In this document: positions 51,282 through 60,500 of the stretch, piece by piece
Numbering within the stretch: the stretch's first letter is position 1
Layout of the letters: each line of letters begins with the position of its first letter
Source: Actinomyces sp. HPA0247
GTDB lineage: Bacteria; Actinomycetota; Actinomycetes; Actinomycetales; Actinomycetaceae
NCBI GenBank assembly: GCA_000411415.1
Contig: KE150450.1
Location: forward strand, 1,004,932 to 1,068,931
Reading direction: 5' to 3'
DNA: 64,000 nucleotides
Program-made: the position numbers and the translations under genes
Notes under the pieces: model-generated
Database searches by the model: none
What the model was told of the DNA's origin: nothing
The model's input: only the letters and a program-made list of their open reading frames with translations

Positions 51282-53339
51282 ATGAAACTTCGTCACGGAC
51301 AGCTGTGGCAGCGGCTTGGACTGGCCATAGTGTCAGGAATTCTCATCGCAAGCCTCGCTCCCTCCACTATCGCCGCGCCACTAGACGGTCAGGAACTGGG
51401 CGGCGACGCGGAGTCCACCGACCTCGACCTGTCACGTTCGGACAGCGGGGTGGCCGATCCGGCCGACTCCCAGGACGGTGCGGCCTCGGACGGCACTGAC
51501 GCCTCCGAGTCTGCCGAATCCGCCGACTCCACCGAGTCTGCCGACGCAGCCACGGCCTCGTCCCAGGAGGAGAACGCCGACGTCCGCACCTACGTCTATC
51601 CCGGAACCTCTGGACCGACCCGCGTTCATGTCATCTCCACCCAGGGATCGGACGCAATCCTGCTCGAATCCAAGGGAGTATTCGGCATGATCGACGGAGG
51701 CGAGGGGCAGGGTGCGCCCGACGGCTCCGACCCCCGCTACCCCCTGCGACCGGGGACCACCCCGGCGCCCAAGGGGGACACGCAACGGATCCTGGACTAC
51801 ATGTCATCCCAGGGGGTGACCTCCTCGAACCTGGCCTTCTACCTGGGCACCCACCCTCACTCCGACCATATCGACAATGCGGACGACATCATCTACCGCT
51901 TCCATCCGCAGGTTATCTTCAGCCCGGAATACTCCGACGCCTGGATCTCAAACCCGAATGCGCTCTGGGACAACCAGTGGGTCTATGACCGCATGATTGC
52001 CGCCGCCTCCTGGGCGCAGCGCAGCTACGGCGCGCAGCTCGTCCAGCACGTACGGAACTACGACACGCACGTGCAGCTCGGCGACATGGACGTTCAGCTG
52101 ATTCCCTTTGATCCCCAGGAGTCCTATCAGCGCCACCCCATCCGCGATGCGAACCTGCTCGGCTGGGGGAGCGTCGTCTCGGCCTTCGGGCACCGCGCAT
52201 TCCTCGCCGCTGACCTCGAAATCGAGGGGGACCTCGAGGATCGGATAGCGGCCGTCGTTGGGCATGTTGACATGCTCAAGGCGGGGCACCACGGCCTGGC
52301 GACCTCGAACTCAGAGTCTTTCATGGCCACCCTCTCGCCCTCGATGATCATTCAGACGAACCCCGAATGGGTGACCCCGGACCGCCTGACGACGTCAGTC
52401 ACCGTCAGCGGCACCGCGTCATGGGCGCCAACCGCTGACCTGTGGGACAAGGCGCGCATTCCCGCCGTCGTGGGAACCTTTAGCGAATCGGGTATCAGTT
52501 ACAACGACCTGTCAGCCGCTTCTTGGGGACACGAGTATTACCAGGGCGTCACGCCGCGGGCGTGGTGGTTCCAGGGTGCGCGCCCCCAGTCGACGTACGG
52601 CTGGTGGAAGGGCTGGTCAGGCAACTGGTACTTCTTTGCGGATCACCCCTATTGTGCGACGAGCCAGTGGGTGAATGATCGCGGCACCTGGTACTGGATG
52701 GATTCCACCGGCGCTATGGCGACAGGGTGGATCTACGACGGAAGCTCCAGATACTACCTTGACGACAAGGGGAACCCGACCGCGCAGGGGTGGCAGAGCG
52801 TCGATGGGAACTGGCACTATTTCGTCGACGGTCGCGCCTCAACCGGATGGTTGGCCGACCGAGGGACCTGGTACCGCTTGGACGAGTCGACCGGCGCGAT
52901 GCTCACAGGCTGGCAGAAGGTCGACGGACACTGGTACTACATGCTCTCCTCTGGCGCTATGGTCACGGGGTGGCAGAGTATCGACGGCTCCTGGTACTAC
53001 TTCGATGGTGCAGGCACGATGGCTACCGGGTGGATCCAGGACGGCGGTTCCTGGTACTACATGAACGAATCCGGGAAGATGGTCTCAGGCTGGCTGCACG
53101 ACGGTGACGCCTGGTACTACATGAGCTCATCGGGCGCGATGACTGTCGGTTGGCAGAACGTGGGTGGGACCTGGTATTACTTCCCCGGCTCTGGCGTCAT
53201 GGCCACGGGGTGGATCCAGGACGGTGGGTCCTGGTACTACATGAACGACACGGGCGCCATGGTCACCGGGACGCAGGTCGTCGATGGTCGACGCGCAACC
53301 TTTGCGCCCTCGGGTCGCTGGACCGGCTACCTCCCCTGA
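51282..53339 (+). CDS. Secreted metallo-beta-lactamase-fold protein with choline-binding-type repeats (Pce/CbpE-like)
   Basis: 685 residues. A signal peptide (about 1-36, ending STIAAP) is followed by an Asp/Ser/Ala-rich linker to about residue 105. The metallo-beta-lactamase domain has the metal site H191-P-H-S-D195-H196, an upstream GMIDGGEG and a later KAGHHGLATSNS. From about 430 to 675 there are about twelve 20-residue repeats of the pattern GWxxxDGSWYYxxxSGAMxT, the choline/glucan-binding type. This order matches pneumococcal phosphorylcholine esterase Pce/CbpE, which removes phosphorylcholine from teichoic acid. Presence here suggests choline- or carbohydrate-decorated envelope polymers. 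No LPXTG or sortase signal is present. Confidence 0.85.
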   Translation: MKLRHGQLWQRLGLAIVSGILIASLAPSTIAAPLDGQELGGDAESTDLDLSRSDSGVADPADSQDGAASDGTDASESAESADSTESADAATASSQEENADVRTYVYPGTSGPTRVHVISTQGSDAILLESKGVFGMIDGGEGQGAPDGSDPRYPLRPGTTPAPKGDTQRILDYMSSQGVTSSNLAFYLGTHPHSDHIDNADDIIYRFHPQVIFSPEYSDAWISNPNALWDNQWVYDRMIAAASWAQRSYGAQLVQHVRNYDTHVQLGDMDVQLIPFDPQESYQRHPIRDANLLGWGSVVSAFGHRAFLAADLEIEGDLEDRIAAVVGHVDMLKAGHHGLATSNSESFMATLSPSMIIQTNPEWVTPDRLTTSVTVSGTASWAPTADLWDKARIPAVVGTFSESGISYNDLSAASWGHEYYQGVTPRAWWFQGARPQSTYGWWKGWSGNWYFFADHPYCATSQWVNDRGTWYWMDSTGAMATGWIYDGSSRYYLDDKGNPTAQGWQSVDGNWHYFVDGRASTGWLADRGTWYRLDESTGAMLTGWQKVDGHWYYMLSSGAMVTGWQSIDGSWYYFDGAGTMATGWIQDGGSWYYMNESGKMVSGWLHDGDAWYYMSSSGAMTVGWQNVGGTWYYFPGSGVMATGWIQDGGSWYYMNDTGAMVTGTQVVDGRRATFAPSGRWTGYLP
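51549..51562 (-). repeat. GACGAGGCCGTGGC motif copy inside the surface-protein linker
   Basis: The T variant on the minus strand, in codons for the low-complexity TASS stretch of the linker. Confidence 0.65.
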
Positions 53340-53398
53340 TTCCGGCTGCCCCTGATCCTGCCGAGGCCTCGTCTCCGATCATCGGCATGGTTCCCCGC

Positions 53399-53514
53399 AA
53401 ATGTCGCATGCAATTCCCATGTCAACCTTTCGAACTTTGAAATGGGAATGTTGGTATTTCAACGTTTTCTCGATACCTAAGAAAACTTAGGAGAGCCAAA
53501 TTGCATGCGACATT
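53399..53514 (-). repeat. 115-bp structured repeat element, copy 6 (opposite orientation)
   Basis: Ends are AATGTCGCATGCAATTCCC and CAAATTGCATGCGACATT. The reversed core is GTTGGTATTTCAACGTTTTC. It lies between two convergent genes, the surface esterase-like gene and the second Mog-like gene. A GGCCTCGTC copy lies 26 bases to its left. Confidence 0.85.
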
Positions 53515-53552
53515 GAGAGAGGGGGAGAGGGGGAGGGGGACGGAGATAAGGG

Positions 53553-54065
53553 TTAGCGCTGCTCGTCGAGCTGGTGGAAGATCGCGGTGAGCAGGGGGGT
53601 GACCACCTCGAGGGTGTCGAGCGCGCCGCCGCGCGAGCCGGGGGAGGAGATGATGAGCGCGCCCGAGGCGTCGCGCGCCGTCACGCCGACGACCTCCCGA
53701 GACAGACCCGACAGCGGGGTGTTGGCGAGGCCGTGGGCGCGGATCTGCTCGGCGATGCCCGGGATCTCGACCTCGACGATGGAGCGGACGACCTCGGGCG
53801 CGTAGTTGCCCACTCCAAAGCCCGATCCGCCCAGAACCAGGATGAAGCGCGCGCCGGCCTCGAGCGCGTCGCGGATCTCCGTCTCGAGGATATCGGCGCT
53901 CTCGGGGATCGCCGCGACCGTCACCGGGCCGAGGCCCGCCTCTGCCAGTGCGGCAGTGCAGGCGGGGGTCGCCCGATCCTCCTTCGTGCCGCGCTGAATG
54001 CGGTCGGAATAGGTGATGACGTGGGCGCTGATCTGGCTCAGGTCGTAGTCGACGGGCTTGGGCAT
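53553..54065 (-). CDS. Second MogA/MoaB-family protein, diverged
   Basis: 170 residues from an ATG preceded by GGAGGAC. AHVITYSDRIQRGTKED and SSPGSRGGALDTLEVVTPLL keep the Mog fold. The active-site loop, usually GGTGxxxRDxTPE, reads GGSGFGVGNYAPEVV, losing the Thr, the Arg and the Asp. It may bind molybdopterin without adenylating it, or act on a different substrate. It lies beside the molybdate transporter on the opposite strand. Confidence 0.85.
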   Translation of the reverse strand: MPKPVDYDLSQISAHVITYSDRIQRGTKEDRATPACTAALAEAGLGPVTVAAIPESADILETEIRDALEAGARFILVLGGSGFGVGNYAPEVVRSIVEVEIPGIAEQIRAHGLANTPLSGLSREVVGVTARDASGALIISSPGSRGGALDTLEVVTPLLTAIFHQLDEQR

Positions 54066-54293
54066 GGTGTCCTCCAGGACGTGGTGACTTGCTGGTGACT
54101 GTGATCCTAGTCCCTCCTTCGTGTCAAGGTGGGGTGGGGATGGGTGCGGGCGTGACGGCGATTTTGTGGGTGTGTCGGCCGAGGCAAATGAGGCCTGTGT
54201 GGGGCCTCGCGAGTCCAGCCATCGTCGAATGTATGGAGTTGCTGCCGATTGCCCGTATTTACTATGGCTAAAAACAAGTTAAATGGAGCTCTT

Positions 54294-54350
54294 CATTTCA
54301 CTGAAATGAGGGGGAAAAGTAACGATTCGGATGCGGATCTGTGAATCGTT
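54294..54350. promoter_or_regulatory. Two palindromes upstream of modA
   Basis: CATTTCACTGAAATG is a 15-base palindrome. Thirteen bases later AACGATTC and GAATCGTT form an 8-bp inverted repeat around 14 bases. Both precede modA by less than 125 bases and are candidate operators. The rest of the 348-base gap shows no gene. Confidence 0.4.
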
Positions 54351-54413
54351 GCGTGCGTGCCGCATACCTTGTTAGATTTAATGCGTTCCATTCCCTCATA
54401 AAAGGAGAGGCGA

Positions 54414-55211
54414 GTGCGCTCCCTTCGCATCCTTCCCGTCCTCGGCGCGGCCGCCCTGGCCCTCGCCGCCTGCACCTCCGGCTCCCCCGCCGCGGACTCC
54501 ACGGCCTCGGCGCCCGCGACCCAGCCCGCCGCCGAGACCACCGTCCTCAACGTCTACGCCGCCGCCTCGCTGACCGAGACCTTCGGTGAGCTCGAGAAGA
54601 CCTTCGAGGCCGCCAACCCCGGCGTGGACGTGCGCTTCAACTTCGCGGGCTCCCAGGACCTCGTGACCCAGCTCGGCGAAGGCGCGGACGTCGACGTCCT
54701 GGCCACCGCCAACGAGTCCACCATGAAGAAGGCCGCCGACGCCTCCCAGGTCGACGCGCAGACCATCTTCGTCACCAACACCCTGGTCCTCATCACCACG
54801 CCCGGCAACCCCGCGGGCATTACCGGCCTCGACTCCTCGCTCGAGGGCGCCAAGCTGGTCATCTGCGCGCCCGAGGTCCCCTGCGGCAAGCTCACCAAGA
54901 CCCTCACCGAGAACCTCGGCGTGACCCTCAACCCTGTCTCTGAGGAGCAGGCCGTCACCGACGTGCGCGGCAAGGTGGCCTCCGGCCAGGCCGACGCCGG
55001 CATCGTCTACAAGACCGACGCCCTCGCCGAAGGTGACGCCGTCGACACCGTCGAGATCCAGGGCGCCAATGAGGCCGTCAACAAGTACCCGATCGCCCTC
55101 GTGAGTGCCTCGACCAAGAAGGATCTGGGAAGCAAGTGGATCGACCTGGTCCTCTCCGCCGACGGACAGAAGGTCCTCGAAGACGCCGGCTTCACGCCCG
55201 CCGCGAAGTAA
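54414..55211 (+). CDS. modA: Molybdate-binding lipoprotein
   Basis: 265 residues from a GTG with AAAGGAGAGG upstream. The lipobox is LAAC, then a linker and the ModA fold: VLNVYAAASLTETFGELEK with the anion-binding Ser, FNFAGSQDLVTQL with the second Ser, and ADAGIVYKTDAL. It binds molybdate for the fused ModBC protein that follows 9 bases later. Confidence 0.94.
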   Translation: MRSLRILPVLGAAALALAACTSGSPAADSTASAPATQPAAETTVLNVYAAASLTETFGELEKTFEAANPGVDVRFNFAGSQDLVTQLGEGADVDVLATANESTMKKAADASQVDAQTIFVTNTLVLITTPGNPAGITGLDSSLEGAKLVICAPEVPCGKLTKTLTENLGVTLNPVSEEQAVTDVRGKVASGQADAGIVYKTDALAEGDAVDTVEIQGANEAVNKYPIALVSASTKKDLGSKWIDLVLSADGQKVLEDAGFTPAAK

Positions 55212-55220
55212 CATCGACAG

Positions 55221-57272
55221 GTGACATCGCGTCGAACGCCCGCCGTGAGCCCCCTGCCCATCTGGGCGGGGGGCCTCGGCGCGCTTGCCCTGTGCTTCCT
55301 GCTCCTGCCCCTGGCCTTCATGCTGGGGCGCGTCAACTGGGCGACCCTGGGAGCAACCCTCGCCACCCCCGAGGCGGCCTCGGCCCTCGGTCTGTCGATG
55401 CGCACCTGCCTGATGGCGCTCGGCGTCGACCTCCTTCTCGGCGTTCCCGCGGCCCTCGTCCTGTCCCGCTCGTGGCGGGGCGTGCGCGCCGCCCGCATCC
55501 TCGTCGCACTGCCGCTCTCGCTGCCGCCCGTCGTCGCCGGCATCGCGCTCCTCGCGGCCTTCGGTAGGCGCTCCACCCTCGGGGCCCTCCTCAGCGGCGC
55601 TGGCCTCGACATCGCCTTCACGACAACCGCCGTCGTCATCGCCCAGGTCTTCGTCTCCCTGCCCTTCCTCATCGTCACCCTCGAATCCGCGCTGCGCGCG
55701 CGTGAGCAGGGACTCGACGAGATGGCCTCCTCCCTCGGCGCCTCGCCCTCGCGCGTCTTCTGGCAGATCACCCTGCCCACCGTGCTTCCCGGCCTCGGTC
55801 GCGGCGCGGCCCTCGCGCTCGCCCGCTGCCTTGGCGAATTCGGTGCGACCCTCACGTTCGCTGGGTCCATGCAGGGCGTGACCCGCACGATGCCCCTCCA
55901 GATTTACTTGGCCCGCGAGTCCGACGCGGACCTGGCCCTCGCGCTCGGCGTGGTCCTCCTCGGCGTCGCCGCCCTCGTCGTCGCGCTCACGGAAACCCCG
56001 TGGGGTCGCATCGCCTCGCTCATTCGTTCGACGAGGCTGGGGCGGGCTGCCGCTCCCGGCGCTCCTTCCGCTCCTTCCTCCGAGGCCTCGACCGCGCTCG
56101 CGGGAGATGCGGGGGAGGGCGCGGACGTGCGCGTCGCCGGAACCATCGCCGAGCGCGGCTGGAAGGTGGACGCGGAGCTGCGCCCCGGCCTCGTGACGGC
56201 CGTCGTCGGCCACAACGGCGCCGGAAAGTCCACGCTCGCCCAGGTGATCGCCGGGACCCTGCGTCTCGATCAGGGCAGCGCCCGCATCGGCGAGCGCGTC
56301 GTCGACGACGCCGCCACGTTCGTGCCCGCGCGCCGACGCGGCGTCGCCATGGTCTCCCAGGCCCCCCGCATCTTCACGCACATGAGCGTGCTGGCCAATG
56401 TCGCGTTCCCGCTGCGCGTGCGCGGGGTGGGGCGCGCCGAGGCACGGGCCGCCGCACTCGAGCAGCTGCGAGCCGTCGGCATTGACGACCTCGCGCACAA
56501 GCGCGCCTCCGACCTGTCCGGCGGCCAGGCCGCCCGCGTCGCGATCGCCCGCGCGCTGGTCTTCCGCCCCGAGGTCCTCATCCTCGACGAGCCCACGGCT
56601 GCCCTCGATGTCGAGGCCACCGCCCAGGTGTCCTCCGTCCTGCGCCAGCGCCTCACCGGCGCGGGAATCACGACCCTGCTCGTCTCGCACGACATCGCCG
56701 AGGTCCTGGCCCTCGCCTCCCACATGATCGTCATGGGGGACGGGCGCGTCGTCGAGGAGGGTGAACCCGCCCGCGTCCTCGCCTCGCCGCAGTCGGTGTT
56801 CGCCGCCCGCCTGGCCGGGCTTAACATCGTGGCCGGTCCCATTGCGATGCGCCCCGGCATGGTCGGCGTGAGCGTCGGAGAGGGCGAACTGTGGGCGGCC
56901 GACCTGTCCGGGTTTGACTCGGCTGACGCTGGTCGTGTCGACGTGGCGTCCGGCGATGCGGCCGATGATGTCGTTTCCGGCGGAAGCGGTCAGGGTGGCC
57001 GCGTCGCGCTTACCTTCCCGCCCGAGGCTGTGGCTCTCTCCCGCGAGGAATCCCACGCCTCGCCGCGGTCCGTCCTACCCGGTGTCGTCGCGGGCATCGA
57101 CGTCGACGGCTCCCTTGTCAGCGTGCGCGTCGCGCTCGCGGAGGGCGTGTCAGTGACCTCCCGCGTGACAGCCTCCGCGTGGGCCGAGCTCGGCCTCGGC
57201 GTCGGTGATCGCCTCTGGGCGAGCGTCAAGGCCACCCAGGTCCGCGCGATCCGTATCGCGGCCGCCTCCTGA
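55221..57272 (+). CDS. Molybdate ABC transporter, ModB-ModC fusion
   Basis: 683 residues from a GTG. Residues about 10-260 are a complete ModB permease with the EAA loop LDEMASSLGASPSRVFWQITLP and CLGEFGATLTFAGSMQGVTRTMPL. A linker of about 40 residues follows, then a ModC ATPase from about 300: Walker A GHNGAGKST, signature LSGGQAARVAIARAL, Walker B LILDEPTAALD, switch LVSHDIAEVL. The C-terminal part ends in a TOBE/MOP-like domain (VLPGVVAGIDVDGSLVSVRV ... ELGLGVGDRLWASVKATQV) that may sense molybdate. Permease and ATPase are normally separate genes. Confidence 0.93.
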   Translation: MTSRRTPAVSPLPIWAGGLGALALCFLLLPLAFMLGRVNWATLGATLATPEAASALGLSMRTCLMALGVDLLLGVPAALVLSRSWRGVRAARILVALPLSLPPVVAGIALLAAFGRRSTLGALLSGAGLDIAFTTTAVVIAQVFVSLPFLIVTLESALRAREQGLDEMASSLGASPSRVFWQITLPTVLPGLGRGAALALARCLGEFGATLTFAGSMQGVTRTMPLQIYLARESDADLALALGVVLLGVAALVVALTETPWGRIASLIRSTRLGRAAAPGAPSAPSSEASTALAGDAGEGADVRVAGTIAERGWKVDAELRPGLVTAVVGHNGAGKSTLAQVIAGTLRLDQGSARIGERVVDDAATFVPARRRGVAMVSQAPRIFTHMSVLANVAFPLRVRGVGRAEARAAALEQLRAVGIDDLAHKRASDLSGGQAARVAIARALVFRPEVLILDEPTAALDVEATAQVSSVLRQRLTGAGITTLLVSHDIAEVLALASHMIVMGDGRVVEEGEPARVLASPQSVFAARLAGLNIVAGPIAMRPGMVGVSVGEGELWAADLSGFDSADAGRVDVASGDAADDVVSGGSGQGGRVALTFPPEAVALSREESHASPRSVLPGVVAGIDVDGSLVSVRVALAEGVSVTSRVTASAWAELGLGVGDRLWASVKATQVRAIRIAAAS

Positions 57273-57348
57273 ACGGCGCGTGTGCCTCGCACCTGCGGAT
57301 ACACGGGGTGGGACAGGCATGGCAGGCAGGTCAGTGTCGTGCGGGCGC

Positions 57349-57362
57349 GACGAGGCCGTGGC
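57349..57362 (+). repeat. GACGAGGCCGTGGC motif copy downstream of modBC
   Basis: The T variant in the 303-base gap. The rest of the gap is AT-rich (57380-57420) and likely holds the promoter of the next gene. Confidence 0.7.
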
Positions 57363-57575
57363 GGGGTTCTTGCCGATGGGTTGAATTTTGTCACGCTTCA
57401 TATGTTGTAATTCTTTGTTTTCGCACGAGTGGGCGCGTGCTCAGTGTGGGGGATGCCACCCTCTATTTTGCCGGGTATTCAGCGGTTTTAGTCAGTGCGA
57501 GCCCGCTCATAGTGGACGCCTTTGACTCTGTGCTTTGGGTTTCCTAAGTTGTGGTGAGGACTCAGGAGGTACGTC

Positions 57576-60500
57576 ATGACAACACAGGGTCACCACGAGG
57601 CCACGCGCCCCTATCAGCTCGGCATCGATGTCGGCTCGACGACGGTCAAGGCTGTCGTTTTGGATGGAAATCGCCGTCTTTTCTCCGACTACCGTCGACA
57701 TAACGCCGACGTGCGCGCATCCCTGGGGGCCCTCCTCGCCGACGTCGAGCGTGCCCTGCCCGGCGCCCGCGTTCACGCGGCCATCACCGGCTCCGGCGGC
57801 CTGACGACCGCCCGCGCCATGGGAATCCCCTTCGTTCAGGAGGTCATCGCGGGCACCGAGGCCACCCAGCGCCTGCACCCCGAGGTCGACGTCGTCATCG
57901 AGCTGGGCGGCGAGGACGCCAAGCTCACCTACCTGCACCCCACCCCCGAGCAGCGCATGAACGGCACGTGCGCGGGCGGTACGGGCGCCTTTATCGACCA
58001 GATGGCGACGCTCCTGCACACGGACGCCTCCGGCCTCGGCGAGCTGGCGACCCGTCACACCCAGCTCTACCCGATCGCCTCGCGCTGCGGCGTCTTCGCC
58101 AAGTCCGACATCCAGCCCCTCATCAACCAGGGTGCCGCCCACGAGGACCTGGCCGCCTCCATCTTCAACGCCGTCGCCACCCAGACCATTGCGGGCCTGG
58201 CGTGCGGGCGCCCGATCCGAGGAACCGTCATGTTCCTCGGCGGCCCCCTGCACTTCCTGCCGGCCCTGCGCGAGGCCTACAAGGCCCTCCTGCCCAAGGC
58301 CGACGCCTTCGTCACCCCCGACGACGCCCAGCTCTACGTCGCGATCGGCGCCGCCCTCCTCGCGCAGAAGGAAGCCGCCAAGAAAGCGCGTCAGGCCGAG
58401 GAAGCGGGCGCGACCTCCGTCGAGACCCGCGGCGAGAAGCTCACGACCCTCATGGAGCGCCTCGCCGCCGCCCCGGTTCAGGTGGAGTCCCCGCGCATGG
58501 ACCCGCTCTTCGCCACCCCCGAGGATCGCGAGGAGTTCATCGCCCGCCACAGCCTCGACGTCATCCCCAAGGCCAGCCTCGACGAGGCCGAGGGCCGCTG
58601 CTGGCTCGGCATCGACGCGGGTTCGACGACGATCAAGGCCGTCGTCATCGACTCCCAGGATCGCATCGTCTTCACCCACTACGCCTCCAACGAGGGCGAC
58701 CCCGTGGCCGCGGCCGTCGACATCGTGCGCGCCGTGAGAAGCGCCCTGCCCGAGGGCTGCGAGATCGGCCGCTCGTGCGCGACCGGCTACGGCGAAGGCC
58801 TCGTCAAGGCCGCCCTCACCATGGACGAGGGCGAGATCGAGACGATGGCCCACTACCGGGCCGCCGAATTCATCTGCCCCGGCGTCACCTCCGTCATCGA
58901 TATCGGCGGCCAGGACATGAAGTACCTGCGCATCCGCGACCACGCGGTGGACTCCATTTCCGTCAACGAGGCCTGCTCCTCGGGCTGCGGCTCCTTCCTG
59001 CAGACTTTCGCGCAGACGATGGGCACCGACGTGCGGTCCTTCGCGCGCATGGCGATGGAGTCCGAGTCCCCCGTGGACCTGGGGACGCGCTGCACGGTGT
59101 TCATGAATTCCTCCGTCAAGCAGGCGCAGAAGGAAGGCGCGGACGTGCGCGACATCAGCGCCGGCCTGTCCTACTCCGTCGTGCGTAACGCCCTCTACAA
59201 GGTCATTAAGCTCAAGGAGCCCTCGGACCTGGGCGAGCGCGTCGTCGTCCAGGGCGGAACCTTCCTCAATGACTCGGTGCTGCGCGCCTTCGAGCTGCTC
59301 ACCGGCCGCGAGGTCGTGCGCCCCGACATCGCGGGCCTGATGGGCGCGTACGGCGCCGCCCTGACCGCGCGCATGCACGACACGGGGGAGGGGACCTCGT
59401 CCCTGGCCACGATCGAGGCCCTCGAGGGCTTCGCCGTCGACACCACGCGCAAGACCTGCCGCCTGTGCCAGAACCACTGCCAGATGACGATCTCGACGTT
59501 CTCCAACGGCGAGCGCCACGTGTCGGGCAACCGCTGCGAGCGCGGCGCCTCCCTGGAGCGCGTGCCCAAGAAGTCGGAGCTGCCCAACCTCTACGACTGG
59601 AAGTACAAGCGGATCTTCGGATACCGCCGCCTCACCGAAAAGAAGGCCTTCCGTGGCGACATCGGTATCCCGCGCGTGCTCGGCATGTACGAGAACTACC
59701 CGTTCTGGTTCACGATGCTCACCGCGCTCGGCTTCCGCGTCATGATCTCGGGGCGCTCCAACCACGACCTCTTCGAAACCGGCATGGAGTCCATCCCCTC
59801 GGAGAACGTGTGCTACCCGGCCAAGCTCGTCCACGGGCACATCGAGTCCCTCCTGGACAAGGGCATCACGACGATCTTCTACCCCTGCGTCGACTTCGAG
59901 CAGAAGCTCACCGAGTCGGAAAACTCCTACAACTGCCCCATCGTGGCGACCTACCCCGAGGTCATCCGCAACAACATGGAGCGTCTCCTGGAGCCCGGCA
60001 CGAAGTTCATCAGCCCCTTCGTGAACTTCGGTAACCGCGAGTACCTGCCCGCCCACCTGTCCAAGACCTTCAAGGAATACGGCTACGACATCCCGGTCGA
60101 GGAGATGAAGGCCGCCCTGGACAAGGCGTGGGAGGAGGACGCCGCCGTCAAGGCCGAGATCCGCGCGAAGGGCGTCGAAACCATCGAGTGGATGCGTGAG
60201 CACGGCGTGCGCGGCATCGTGCTGGCGGGCCGCCCCTACCACCTCGACCCCGAGATCAACCACGGCATCCCCGAGGTCATCGTCGGCCTGGGCATGGCCG
60301 TTCTCACCGAGGATTCCATCATCGACGCGCGCCTCGAGCGCCCCCTGCGTGTCCTTGACCAGTGGTCCTACCACTCGCGCCTCTACGAGGCCGCCGCCCG
60401 CGTCGGCGACGAGCCGGACCTCGAGATGGTCCAGCTCAACTCCTTCGGCTGCGGCGTCGACGCGATCACCGCCGACCAGGTCCAGGAGATCCTTGAGGGC

